From contig CAWDEY010000023.1 in the NCBI GenBank assembly GCA_963801505.1, forward strand, positions 39,253 through 103,252: DNA of 64,000 nt, read 5' to 3'. The position numbers and the translations under genes were made by a program. Positions 46,704 through 55,395 of this stretch are shown in pieces. Each line of letters begins with the position of its first letter. Within the stretch, counting starts at the first letter, position 1. This DNA is from JAOUFP01 sp963801505 (lineage in GTDB: Bacteria; Nitrospirota; Thermodesulfovibrionia; Thermodesulfovibrionales; UBA6898). The notes below the pieces were generated by a model. The model saw nothing but the letters and a program-made list of their open reading frames with translations. It did no database searches and had not been told where the DNA came from.

Positions 46704-47473
46704 TGTCGGATTTTCCATCGTCTTTAACAGGGTTCATAATCGTTGTTTTCGCGGCCGTTTATTTTCTGTCGGCCGCAATCAAGATACTTAAGGAATATGA
46801 AAGGGGTGTAGTGTTCCGCCTCGGCAGGATAATCCCGTTAAAAGGCCCAGGGCTGGTCATCATCTGGCCTGTCATCGACAAGCTTGTCAGGGTAAGCCTG
46901 CGTACAGTCACCATGGACGTCCCTCCACAGGACGTGATCACAAAGGACAATATTACCGTCAAGGTAAATGCTGTTGTTTATTTCAGGCCAATGGACCCTG
47001 TCAAGGCAATAACAGAGGTTGAAGATTTCTATTACGCCACATCCCAGATTGCCCAGACAACGCTCAGAAGCATTCTGGGGCAGAGCCAGCTGGATGATCT
47101 TTTGTCAAAGCGTGATGAACTTAACGCGGAACTGCAAAAGGTGATAGATTTCCAGACCGAGCCCTGGGGAATAAAGGTCTCCGCTGTTGAGGTGAAGAAC
47201 GTCGACCTGCCGGTGGAAATGCAGCGGGCCATCGCGAAACAGGCTGAAGCGGAAAGAGAGAGAAGGGCGAAGATAATCCATGCCGAGGGTGAGTTCCAGG
47301 CCTCTCAGAAGCTTGCTGACGCGGCAAAAATCATTGCAACAGAAAGCGGGGCCTTGCAGCTCAGATTTCTCCAGACCCTTACAGAGATAGCAACAGAGAA
47401 GAATTCTACAATAATATTCCCGGTGCCTATAGATCTGATCAAGCCTTTTCTGGAAAGGGCCTCCAGTAAATGA
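46703..47473 (+). CDS. Stomatin/prohibitin-family (SPFH) slipin
   Basis: A 256-residue membrane-scaffold protein. N-terminal hydrophobic hairpin (GFIIVVFAAVYFLSAAI), SPFH domain (YERGVVFRLGRI, LRTVTMDVPPQDVITKDN, VEVKNVDLPVEMQRAIAKQAEAERERRAKII) and a C-terminal oligomerisation helix. The conserved pairing with the upstream NfeD protease indicates a membrane quality-control unit; in studied homologues the protease cleaves the stomatin C-terminus. GGAGGTAG within the end of the upstream gene supplies its ribosome binding site. Intact. Confidence 0.95.
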   Translation: MSDFPSSLTGFIIVVFAAVYFLSAAIKILKEYERGVVFRLGRIIPLKGPGLVIIWPVIDKLVRVSLRTVTMDVPPQDVITKDNITVKVNAVVYFRPMDPVKAITEVEDFYYATSQIAQTTLRSILGQSQLDDLLSKRDELNAELQKVIDFQTEPWGIKVSAVEVKNVDLPVEMQRAIAKQAEAERERRAKIIHAEGEFQASQKLADAAKIIATESGALQLRFLQTLTEIATEKNSTIIFPVPIDLIKPFLERASSK

Positions 47474-47492
47474 ACTTCTTGCAAAACTGCCT

Positions 47493-47604
47493 TGACCACA
47501 GAGGACACTGAGATATAATGAGAGCACAGAACAGCTTGCTGCTTTTAAATACTTTTAAAATTCTCCGGGTCCTCAATAATACCTCTGCGATCTCTGTGGT
47601 GAGA
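47493..47604. repeat. CTCTGTG-type intergenic repeat copy
   Basis: Left end ACCACAGAGGACACTGAGA and right end CTCTGCGATCTCTGTGGTGA are inverted and enclose about 70 bp, including TTTTAAATACTTTTAAAA. It lies between the stomatin gene and the TVP38-like gene. Confidence 0.65.
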
Positions 47605-47748
47605 CTTTTGCGATTGACTAGAAGGTGAAGCATAAAAGGCCTGACCGAAAATAAAAAAAGCAGCCTTATATGGGCAAGAATTTTCTTCCTGTTATTTTTT
47701 ATAGGAGGGATCTTTCTCCTTTATAAAAGCGGGGCCTTTCAGTTCTTC

Positions 47749-48354
47749 ATGGACAGGGAACGGCTTCAGGGCTTTCTAAACTCCCTGGGGCCCTTGTCCT
47801 TCATAGGTTTTATCTTTCTCCAGGCCCTGCAGGTAGTTGCCGCGCCTGTTCCCGGAGAAGTAACTGGGCTGATCGGGGGATTTCTATACGGACCGTTTTT
47901 AGGAATAATCCTTTCCACCCTGGGCCTGACCCTTGGGTCATGGCTTGCCTTCTTTCTCTCAAAGACCTTTGGCAGGCCCTTTGTGGACAAATTTGTAAGC
48001 GGGAAGACTCTTGCTAAATATGACTATCTCCTCCATCACAAAGGGGCCTTCCTTGTTTTTACGCTGTTTCTTGTCCCCGGCTTTCCCAAGGACCTCTTAT
48101 GCTATATCCTCGGACTCGGACATCTAAGCACAAGGGAATTCCTGCTCATAAGCACAGTCGGAAGATTCTCAGGGACTGTTTTGCTGACAGTTGGAGGATC
48201 ATACCTGCGGCATCAGCAATATTACAGATTTTCAGTCCTGCTTGGTATTGCGGTAGTCGTAATATTTATTGTAATGGTAAATAAGGACAAGCTGGAAAGA
48301 CTGTTCAGGATCTGGCATATCAGTTCAAGAAAAAAAGCAAAAAAGGACAAATAA
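47749..48354 (+). CDS. TVP38/TMEM64 (DedA-like, SNARE-associated) membrane protein
   Basis: An inner-membrane protein with about five helices and the VTT-domain core: PGEVTGLIGGFLYG, SWLAFFLSKTFGRPF and FTLFLVPGFPKDLLCYILG. From the first ATG it has 201 residues. However, the same frame is open further upstream to 47631 and encodes another good helix (IFFLLFFIGGIFLLY) with no start codon. A GTG at 47625 in a neighbouring frame (MKHKRPDRK) would join it if one base were changed in the A-run near 47652-47660, so the true N-terminus is probably there. The last 47 codons are duplicated at 51662-51803. The role is likely lipid or undecaprenyl-phosphate handling, by family. Confidence 0.85.
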   Translation: MDRERLQGFLNSLGPLSFIGFIFLQALQVVAAPVPGEVTGLIGGFLYGPFLGIILSTLGLTLGSWLAFFLSKTFGRPFVDKFVSGKTLAKYDYLLHHKGAFLVFTLFLVPGFPKDLLCYILGLGHLSTREFLLISTVGRFSGTVLLTVGGSYLRHQQYYRFSVLLGIAVVVIFIVMVNKDKLERLFRIWHISSRKKAKKDK

Positions 48355-48361
48355 CGTATAG

Positions 48362-48521
48362 TTCACCACAGAGGCGCAGAGATCGCTGAGCTCAAGATAA
48401 TTTTGTTTTCCGGCCTCTCAGCGGAAAACAAAAAATCAGCCTTATGGAAGTTTATATATTTCTGACCTCTTAACAGAAATATATAATTATACTCTCTGCG
48501 TCTCTGCGTCTCTGTGGTGAA
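48362..48521. repeat. Complete CTCTGTG-type structured repeat (cloverleaf-like)
   Basis: Ends TTCACCACAGAG (48362-48373) and CTCTGTGGTGAA (48510-48521) are perfect inverted repeats, and the match continues inward for about 29 positions with three mismatches. Inside are two perfect 12-bp hairpins: TTTTGTTTTCCG with CGGAAAACAAAA (48401-48412 / 48422-48433) and TATATATTTCTG with CAGAAATATATA (48453-48464 / 48474-48485). Their 9-base loops, GCCTCTCAG and ACCTCTTAA, share RCCTCTYAR. It has no coding potential and fills the space between two convergent genes. Confidence 0.85.
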
Positions 48522-48539
48522 TAAACTGCGGTTTTCAGG

Positions 48540-51509
48540 TTAATCCAGCAGACTATTCAACGTTGTATTCAATGAATCGATATCATAAGGCTTTGTGAGA
48601 CATGACTTGAATCCTGCTGCCTTATATTGAGATATGGCAGAACTGTCAGTATATCCGCTGGATACAATTGCCTTAATATCCGGATCAATTTCACGAAGTT
48701 CTTTTATCGCTTCCTCTCCTCCCATACCCCCACGAACGGTGAGGTCCATTATCACGATGTCGAACTTCCTGCCTGATTTCATCGACTCACGATATTTACC
48801 GATCGCCTCCTTGCCGTCTACCGCAAATTCAGCTTCGTGACCAAGCGATTTGATCATGATCCCGACGATATCCCTTACAATCTCTTCGTCGTCCATCAGT
48901 AAAATCCTGCCTTTTCTAATGGCCTGGACATTTCCGGAAACAGTCTTTGCCGAACTTTCCACAGCCGCCACAGCAGGAAGATAGACAAAAAATGTAGTGC
49001 CTTCACCAAGCTTCGACTTAACGTCGATCACCCCACCATGGTTCTTTATAATTGAATAAGACGTCGCAAGCCCAAGGCCGCTGCCCTTGTCCTTTGTAGT
49101 GAAATAGGGGTCAAATATCTTGGTCAAATACTGCTCGGGTATCCCTATCCCTCTGTCCATTATCGATATTACAACATAATTTCCCTGCTTAAGTACTAGA
49201 GGAAGTTGTTTCTGTCCTGGAACGATGTTCCAGGCCGCAATGCTTATTGTGCCACCAATGGGCATGGCCTGTTGCGCATTCAGTACAAGGTTCTGGATGA
49301 CCTGGCTGATCTGCCCCTCGTCCACCTCAACCGTCCGGAGATCTTCATCAATATTGATCCTGCAATCGACACTGGAGCCGCTAAGGGCAAACTTCACGGA
49401 GTTCTCGATTACTGGCCTCAGCTCAATTCTCTTCGTGAGAGGTTTTCCTCCTTTGGAAAAGGTAAGCAGTTGAGAGGTCAGGTTAACTGACATATTAAGG
49501 GCTTTTTCCGCCTCTTCGAGCATCTCGATACTCTTCTGCTTTTGATCATGCATTATCCTGGCCATGGAGATATACCCGAAAACTCCCTGAAGCAGGTTGT
49601 TGAAATCATGCGCTATCCCGCCGGCCAGGAGCCCGATAGCCTCGAGCTTCTGGGTCTTTAGCTGTTCCTCTTCCAAAAGATGCTTCCCGGTAATATTGTT
49701 GATCACCCCTATGACGGAGGTCACCTCTCCGGAACTATCTTTAATCGGAAAGGCTTTTGTCTCAACATACAAAACAGAACCTTTAGCGTCCGGATGTTTG
49801 TGGAGGGCAGAATGGGGTTCTCCTGTTTCGAATACCTGACGGACCGCGCACTCCTCACCCTCCTCATAGCACGGCCTAAGCGTTTTATGCGAGAGTTCAT
49901 AGCAATACCGGCCGCCCACTTCATCGCAGGGCATTGAGACCTGGTTGCAGTAGGCCTTGTTCGCTGTCAGAATGTGGTAATCGCTGTCAATCACAATGAA
50001 GCCCTCGTCCACTGTATCAAGAATGTTTCTTATAAATTTCTCTTTGTTAATAAGTGTCTCTTCTGAGCGTTTTCGTTCAGAGATGTCCCTTACAATACAT
50101 ATATGCCCAAGGTATTTGCCTGTTTCGTCCCAACGGGAAGTGGCCGCAATTTCAGTGGGTAATATTGTGCCGTCCTTCCTCAAAGCAGGACACTCACCTG
50201 ACCAGACACCCACGGCCCTGTTATGCAGGGTCTTTGGCAAATCTCTTTCAATCAAGGCTCCCAACTCGGGAGTAACAGTATCCCGCCACGTCTTTCCTAT
50301 AAGCTCATCCTGAAGGCGGCCATAAATCCGGGCGTGGGCATCATTTACATATACGAACCTGTCTTCATCGTCTGTTATCGCGATGCCTTCGGTAGCGGCA
50401 GAGATCGCCTTAAGAAGGCGGTCTTTCGCCTCTTCCCTTAAGTTAATCTGATTGGCCATATGATCAAAAGTCAGGCCAAGACGCCCCAACTCCCCACCTG
50501 AGACGAGATTTGAAACCTTCACATGCAGATCTCCGTCGGCCAGACGTTTGGATGCCATTTCCAATAACGCGATACGGTCCAGGATTGAATGCTTTGCGAT
50601 AAGCAATATAAAAACAACAACAAAACAGAGAGAAACCGTAAACAGCACCAGATTGCGGACAAGGGTCCTGTGGGCGACCGATAAGGCCGCAGCAACTGGA
50701 ATACCGGAGCGGATATACATGTAGGGCCTCTGCTCACCTTCCAGTTGGATCTTTCTATAGCTTATGAACCGTTTGATGCCGTCATGGGCGACCGCCACAA
50801 AGGTGTCCTTATCAGGACCTTCAGCCATACGCCTGAATGCGGCGGCATTGTATTGCTCGCCTGCAAAATCCGCAGGGTTGATGCCCCTGGTCATTATAGT
50901 CCCTTTATGGTCAAGCAACAGATAGCTGGAGCCGGAGGGCAGTTGCAAAGTATCCAGCAGTGTCCTGTAATGCGTCAGGTCGATCCCCATGACAATAACG
51001 CCCAGAATTTCACCACGCTTGTCCTTAAAGGGATAAGCAAAGGGAAGGACCGACTTGCCCGTGAACCTGCTTATCGTATATTCCCCGGACGAAAAACGGC
51101 CGGAGGCAAGCGCGTTGATGAAATACCTCCTGTCCGATACATTTGTATCCTTGACAGGTACGGCGGAGGCCACCACTCTGCCTGCCCGATTGGCTATGAA
51201 TATATTTGAATACTTTGGGTTTGCCCTGAGGACTTCTTTCAGAATCGGCTGCATCCCTGCCGCATTATGGTACCCGATCTCAGACAGTTGCGCCAGGGTG
51301 AGCGTAAGCTGCCTGGCGTCGGCAACCATCTTTTGATGCTCTTTAGATAAATTGTCCGCGAGCATTGAGGAGTCCTTGAGGGCCTCACTGATCTTTTCGT
51401 TTCTGAAACTGATCCCGGAATAAACGATAATACCTGCCGTGAAAAAGGCCATAATAAAGACCATGACAAACAACTGGGACTTTATGGACCGGGAAAAAAG
51501 TTTATTCAT
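48540..51509 (-). CDS. Cache/HAMP/PAS hybrid histidine kinase
   Basis: A 989-residue membrane sensor. Helix at about 12-33; periplasmic double-Cache domain (about 40-280: YSNIFIANRAGRVVAS, FTGKSVLPFAYPFKDKRGEILGVIVMGID); second helix (LVLFTVSLCFVVVFILLI); HAMP; PAS (about 365-490); PAS (about 495-625) with GRYCYELSHKTLRPC and EECAV; HisKA (GLLAGGIAHDFNNLLQG); ATPase (NLVLNAQQAMPIGG, DRGIGIPEQ, GSGLGLATSYS); receiver (about 865-989) with acceptor Asp in IVIMDLTVRGG. The second PAS to the C-terminus is paralogous to the kinase at 12619-15414. Cache domains usually sense small extracellular ligands. It is flanked on both sides by copies of the TVP38 3' end. Intact. Confidence 0.93.
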   Translation of the reverse strand: MNKLFSRSIKSQLFVMVFIMAFFTAGIIVYSGISFRNEKISEALKDSSMLADNLSKEHQKMVADARQLTLTLAQLSEIGYHNAAGMQPILKEVLRANPKYSNIFIANRAGRVVASAVPVKDTNVSDRRYFINALASGRFSSGEYTISRFTGKSVLPFAYPFKDKRGEILGVIVMGIDLTHYRTLLDTLQLPSGSSYLLLDHKGTIMTRGINPADFAGEQYNAAAFRRMAEGPDKDTFVAVAHDGIKRFISYRKIQLEGEQRPYMYIRSGIPVAAALSVAHRTLVRNLVLFTVSLCFVVVFILLIAKHSILDRIALLEMASKRLADGDLHVKVSNLVSGGELGRLGLTFDHMANQINLREEAKDRLLKAISAATEGIAITDDEDRFVYVNDAHARIYGRLQDELIGKTWRDTVTPELGALIERDLPKTLHNRAVGVWSGECPALRKDGTILPTEIAATSRWDETGKYLGHICIVRDISERKRSEETLINKEKFIRNILDTVDEGFIVIDSDYHILTANKAYCNQVSMPCDEVGGRYCYELSHKTLRPCYEEGEECAVRQVFETGEPHSALHKHPDAKGSVLYVETKAFPIKDSSGEVTSVIGVINNITGKHLLEEEQLKTQKLEAIGLLAGGIAHDFNNLLQGVFGYISMARIMHDQKQKSIEMLEEAEKALNMSVNLTSQLLTFSKGGKPLTKRIELRPVIENSVKFALSGSSVDCRINIDEDLRTVEVDEGQISQVIQNLVLNAQQAMPIGGTISIAAWNIVPGQKQLPLVLKQGNYVVISIMDRGIGIPEQYLTKIFDPYFTTKDKGSGLGLATSYSIIKNHGGVIDVKSKLGEGTTFFVYLPAVAAVESSAKTVSGNVQAIRKGRILLMDDEEIVRDIVGIMIKSLGHEAEFAVDGKEAIGKYRESMKSGRKFDIVIMDLTVRGGMGGEEAIKELREIDPDIKAIVSSGYTDSSAISQYKAAGFKSCLTKPYDIDSLNTTLNSLLD

Positions 51510-51661
51510 TGACCTTTTCCTTTGAGGGACACTTTCAGCTTTTCAAAAGTGCTCTCTATAAAATTGTACCACATTCAAAACAACACTTATCAAAACTGGA
51601 TGACATAAAAGCCCTCCATTTTTTGAACTAAATTGAGCATTTTTTACCATAAAGTGCGGCC

Positions 51662-51803
51662 TCAGCAATATTACAGATTTTCAGTCCTGCTTGGTATTGC
51701 AGTAGTTGTAATATTTGTTTTCATGGTAAATAAGGACAGTCTGGAAAGACTCTTCAGGATCTGGCATATCAGCTCAAGGAAAAAAGCAAGAAAGAATAAA
51801 TAA
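51662..51803 (+). pseudogene. Duplicated 3' end of the TVP38-like gene
   Basis: From TCAGCAATATTACAGATTTT to the stop, this 142-bp segment is nearly identical to 48213-48354. It encodes YYRFSVLLGIAVVVIF-like sequence and ends SSRKKARKNK. There is no start or upstream gene body, so it is a non-functional fragment. Its position on the far side of the kinase gene 48540-51509 suggests a tandem duplication followed by deletion, or recombination, that placed the kinase between the two copies. Confidence 0.85.
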
Positions 51804-51885
51804 ATCCGCAGCCACCCCTCGAACATCGACCTGCAAGTACATATTGCCGACATAGTGTCTGTCGCTAACCTCTCTTTTCCTGTTG

Positions 51886-51989
51886 GTCATTCCTGCAGTC
51901 CTTAGGCGGGAATCCAGTGTTTTCAATCCCGAAGGCTTTCGGGGCCGGATCCCCGGGTCAAGCCCGAGGATGGCAACTTATTGCTTTAT
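51886..51989. repeat. GTCATTCC-type dispersed repeat, copy 2
   Basis: GTCATTCCTGCAGTCCTTA, CGGGAATCCAGTGTTTTCAA, then GGATCCCCGGGTCAAGCCCG and AGGATGGCAACTTATTG. Same block order as 24788-24880, with a short extra AATCCCGAAGGCTTTCGGGG hairpin between the halves. Confidence 0.75.
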
Positions 51990-52079
51990 GGACGGACCCT
52001 ACAGAGCTTTTGAAAAAGGTTATCTGGACTCTGGACCAATTCTGGGCTGCCATACCGACCCTGTGAACCGTACGAAACT

Positions 52080-52235
52080 TTGAAGGCTGGAAAGCAGCGG
52101 AAAATATATGAGGACAAAGAGGGACGTAGAAGGCTGACATATATTGAACCCATTTACATTGAAACTATCGATGAACTTCTTATGAGAGCAGACGCCTTGA
52201 TGTATGAGCAGAAGAAAAATAGGCGGAAATCTTAG
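52080..52235 (+). pseudogene. Possible C-terminal fragment of a GGDEF domain
   Basis: The open frame ends with IETIDELLMRADALMYEQKK, which matches the last helix of diguanylate cyclases (DELLxRADxLMYxAK). The upstream part (KIYEDKEGRRRLTYIEP) is not recognisable as GGDEF sequence and no active site is present. Probably a remnant. The surrounding 51990-52275 has no other gene. Confidence 0.35.
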
Positions 52236-52275
52236 GCCGCACGGCCATTTTTGCTTTGTAGCGGCAGTCCACCCA

Positions 52276-52974
52276 TCAGTCGGAGCCTCCGGAAGTTAGT
52301 GACCCGTTCCCGGGCAAAGTATCTATAAAGTGCTCAAGTCTCGTCTTGTCTTCAATGGATATGAACTCTACTCCTGCGCTATATCCTCCCGAGGTCCCCT
52401 CAGGCATCTCATGGTAATATACGATTCCGCCCTTGCATCGGATGGGGGCCTCATTTGCCACAAGCACAAGCTCCAAATTGAACGCCTCATCCAGCGAGGG
52501 TTCCTGTTGCATTTCTATCCGCATCCCTCCTGCGCTGATATCCCTGACTCTGCATGCTTCAGGGGAACTGAGAATTCCTTTTATGCCATGCATATTAATC
52601 CTGATCCCGCTGAGTCTTTGTTCCCTGAGAAGTTTAACATTATCCGAAATAAACTCTCTGAGCTTCGCAGATGTGTCAGCCGATACTTCTGCGAAGCTGA
52701 TGCCGGCTGTGTAAATCGGCGTTGTTTCTCCTTCCCCGGTCTTTTCAATGCCGGAAATCTTTTCCCATACAATGAGCCCTTTGACCGAGACCGTACCGTC
52801 CTTGTGCTTAAACCTGAAAGAGTATTGGTGACCCATGTCGAATCTCTTCGTTCCCTTCAGCGAGGCCCCGCTCATGCTGATATCAAGAATCTCGACCTCC
52901 TTGCTAAGCAATGTTTGCGCATAGACACCCATGCCCTCCAGTGAGTGTCTCTGATGTTTTCTGTTTTCATTCAT
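52276..52974 (-). CDS. Protein with two PilZ (c-di-GMP-binding) domains
   Basis: The start is taken at the ATG at 52974 (MNENRKHQRHSLEGMG), which aligns with the paralogous fragment at 41300. 232 residues. First PilZ (about 5-110): RKHQRHS supplies the RxxxR arginines and LDISMSGASL the DxSxxG motif. Second PilZ-like domain (about 115-225): RVRDISAGGMRIEM gives DxSxxG, but the arginine motif before it is weaker (RLSGIRINMHG). Such proteins translate c-di-GMP levels into changes of motility, pili or exopolysaccharide. It could read out the cyclase at 10382 and the HD-GYP protein at 41506. Isolated gene. Confidence 0.85.
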   Translation of the reverse strand: MNENRKHQRHSLEGMGVYAQTLLSKEVEILDISMSGASLKGTKRFDMGHQYSFRFKHKDGTVSVKGLIVWEKISGIEKTGEGETTPIYTAGISFAEVSADTSAKLREFISDNVKLLREQRLSGIRINMHGIKGILSSPEACRVRDISAGGMRIEMQQEPSLDEAFNLELVLVANEAPIRCKGGIVYYHEMPEGTSGGYSAGVEFISIEDKTRLEHFIDTLPGNGSLTSGGSD

Positions 52975-53204
52975 AGTTGTCAGCCCCCCGGCAATGTGTA
53001 TCGTCTTGTTTTCATCACTGATGCTGCTCGAATATCTCTTCAAACATGGGCGCGATTTCTTTAAAGGCACCGCATATTTTCATATAAAACAAATCAGATC
53101 AATAAATAGCCAAATTGCGGGCCCGAATACTTTCGGTATAAAGATATTTCAGCTCTCAAACCTGCCATAAATGCATTTACAGGCCATGCTCTGATACAGG
53201 CCGC

Positions 53205-54203
53205 TTACCAGCGGAGTAAGGCTGAGGCCCAGGTGAGCCCGCCGCCAAATGCCTCAAGAAGGATATATTCTCCCTCCTTACACTTCCCTGCCTGTACAGC
53301 TTCATCAAGGGCTATCGGTATCGACGCAGCAGAGGTATTGCCATATTTTTCGATATTGATGAACACCTTCTCTGCAGGCAACCCAAGTCTTTTAGCGGTC
53401 GCATGAATGATCCTGAGATTGGCCTGATGCGGTATAAGGAGCGATAGTTGTGAAGGGTCCAGATTGTTTTCTTCCAGCGTAGCTGATGCCGTCTGTTCGA
53501 GGGTCCTTACCGCGACCTTGAAAGTCTCGTTGCCCTTCATTTTCACGAAATGCAGCCTCTTGAGGATCGTTTCTCTTGAGCAGGGATATTTCGAACCTCC
53601 GCCGGGCAGGGAGATTAAGTCAGAGAGGCTCCCGTCCGAATATATCTGCGTGGAATAAATACCGTGTTTCTCTTTCGTGGCCTCAAGCAGGACAGCCCCT
53701 GCACCGTCGCCAAAAAGCACACAGGTTGTCCTGTCACTCCAGTCAATGAATTTGGACATGACCTCGGCGCCGACAAGCAGTATCCTGTTATGAGCTCCTG
53801 ATTTTATCAGGCTGTTGGCGACATGTAACCCGTAGACAAATCCCGAGCATGCCGCGTTAAGATCAAATGCAGCGGCCTTTTTTGCACCCAGTTTATGCTG
53901 TAAAATACATGCTGTTGAAGGAAAGACCATATCGCCGGTACAAGTGGCCACGATTACAAGGTCAATGTCCCTGGCCTTTACATCAGCCTTTTTCAAGGCC
54001 TTAAGAGCAGCCTCACAAGCAAGGTCAGAGGTCAACTGGTTGCCGTCAACTATCCTGCGTTCCCTTATGCCCGTCCTGGCGATTATCCACTCGTCAGAGG
54101 TATCTACAATCTGTTCAAGGTCATTGTTCGTGATAACATTTTCAGGCACATATGAGCCTGTGGAGATGATCCTGGCCCTGATCAAACTATGCCTGCCTGT
54201 CAC
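53205..54203 (-). CDS. fabH: 3-oxoacyl-ACP synthase III
   Basis: Starts fatty-acid synthesis by condensing acetyl-CoA with malonyl-ACP. 332 residues. Catalytic triad visible: Cys in NAACSGFVYGL, His in LIPHQANLRI and Asn in YGNTSAASIPIAL. The substrate-binding ARTGIRERRI and the C-terminal GGGLTWASAL are normal. It begins at a GTG at 54203 that overlaps plsX by 17 bp. It lies last in a rpmF-plsX-fabH run, a widely conserved order linking lipid synthesis to translation. Intact. Confidence 0.97.
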   Translation of the reverse strand: MTGRHSLIRARIISTGSYVPENVITNNDLEQIVDTSDEWIIARTGIRERRIVDGNQLTSDLACEAALKALKKADVKARDIDLVIVATCTGDMVFPSTACILQHKLGAKKAAAFDLNAACSGFVYGLHVANSLIKSGAHNRILLVGAEVMSKFIDWSDRTTCVLFGDGAGAVLLEATKEKHGIYSTQIYSDGSLSDLISLPGGGSKYPCSRETILKRLHFVKMKGNETFKVAVRTLEQTASATLEENNLDPSQLSLLIPHQANLRIIHATAKRLGLPAEKVFINIEKYGNTSAASIPIALDEAVQAGKCKEGEYILLEAFGGGLTWASALLRW

Positions 54204-55197
54204 GGAGATCGTTTTCTATATCAACTGTGATGGCCTCATAGACCCTCTTTGCAGCATAGTCAGCCGCCACCCTCAGCGCATTTTTGATGGCCTTTGAGGA
54301 AGACCTGCCATGACTTATTATGCTGGTGCCGTTGATGCCAAGCAGCGGCGCACCTCCGTACTCGTCATAATCCGTTCTTTTTTTGAACTTCCTGATAGCT
54401 GGCTTCATCAGCAGATATCCGACCCTGCCGGTGGAAACACTCGATATCTCCTGCTTCAGCATCTTCAGGATTGTCTCGGCGAGTCCTTCGCTGACTTTCA
54501 GGGCAATATTACCGATAAATCCGTCGCAGACGACCACATCTGTCATACCGCTGAAGATGTCCTTGCCTTCTATATTGCCGATAAAGTTCAGCTTCGATTT
54601 TTTAATCAGCTTGAAGGCCTCCTTGGTGACTTCATTGCCCTTGATGTCTTCCTCTCCGATACTCAGAAGCGCCACCCTGGGGGCCGGCCTCTTCAATACC
54701 AGTCTGCAGTACGTGCTGCCCATCAGGGCGAACTGCAGAAGGTTATGAGGACTGCAGTCAACGGTCGCGCCCACGTCAAGCATAATAAACGGGTCCTTCA
54801 GCGTAGGCATAAGCGTGGCAATGGCCGGCCTTTCCACGACTTTTGCGGTGCCCAGCATCATAAGGGAGGTTGCCATTACAACACCTGAATGCCCGGCGCT
54901 GACAAAGGCATCGGCCTTACCTGCCTTGACAAGGCCTATGCCGACCCTTATGGAGGAGTCCTTCTTTTTTCTGATCGCAACCATAGGAGATTCGTGCATC
55001 TCCACGACCTGGGAGGCATGCACGACAGAAATGCGGTTTGCACTGTATCTTTTGTTCCTGAGTTCCTTCTGAATTGAAGATTCCTCGCCGACAAGTATTA
55101 CGTCTAAATCCTCAAATTCCTTAACGGTTTCAACCGCTCCTTCAACATTCACCGAAGGAGCGTGGTCGCCTCCCATAGCGTCAAGAACAACCCTCAT
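54187..55197 (-). CDS. plsX: Phosphate acyltransferase PlsX
   Basis: Makes acyl-phosphate from acyl-ACP for phospholipid synthesis. 336 residues. The N-terminal signature VVLDAMGGDHAPSVNVEGAV and the conserved SAGHSGVVMATSLMMLG, DVGATVDCSPHNLLQFA and GEEDIKGNEVTKEA are all present. It lies two bases from the rpmF stop on the upstream side and overlaps fabH. The usual length. Intact. Confidence 0.97.
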   Translation of the reverse strand: MRVVLDAMGGDHAPSVNVEGAVETVKEFEDLDVILVGEESSIQKELRNKRYSANRISVVHASQVVEMHESPMVAIRKKKDSSIRVGIGLVKAGKADAFVSAGHSGVVMATSLMMLGTAKVVERPAIATLMPTLKDPFIMLDVGATVDCSPHNLLQFALMGSTYCRLVLKRPAPRVALLSIGEEDIKGNEVTKEAFKLIKKSKLNFIGNIEGKDIFSGMTDVVVCDGFIGNIALKVSEGLAETILKMLKQEISSVSTGRVGYLLMKPAIRKFKKRTDYDEYGGAPLLGINGTSIISHGRSSSKAIKNALRVAADYAAKRVYEAITVDIENDLRDRQA

Positions 55198-55199
55198 GA

Positions 55200-55382
55200 T
55201 TATTTTTCTACTACTTCAAGCACCTTATTGCCGTTATATGAACCGCAACTGCCGCAGGCCCTGTGCGGAAGCTTTAACTCCTTGCATTCAGGACACTGCC
55301 CGAGATTCGGCGTCTGTCCTTTCCAGTTGGCCCTTCTCTTGTCTCTTCTTGACTTCGAATGTCTGCTTGTTGGATTTGCCAC
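55200..55382 (-). CDS. rpmF: Ribosomal protein L32
   Basis: A 60-residue 50S subunit protein (MANPTSRHSKSRRDKRRANW). It starts with GTG, with GAAAGGAGCGG upstream. It keeps the zinc-ribbon cysteines CPECKELKLPHRACGSCG, so it is the zinc-binding form. It lies between the DUF177 gene and plsX, the standard bacterial arrangement. Confidence 0.97.
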   Translation of the reverse strand: MANPTSRHSKSRRDKRRANWKGQTPNLGQCPECKELKLPHRACGSCGSYNGNKVLEVVEK

Positions 55383-55395
55383 TATACCGCTCCTT

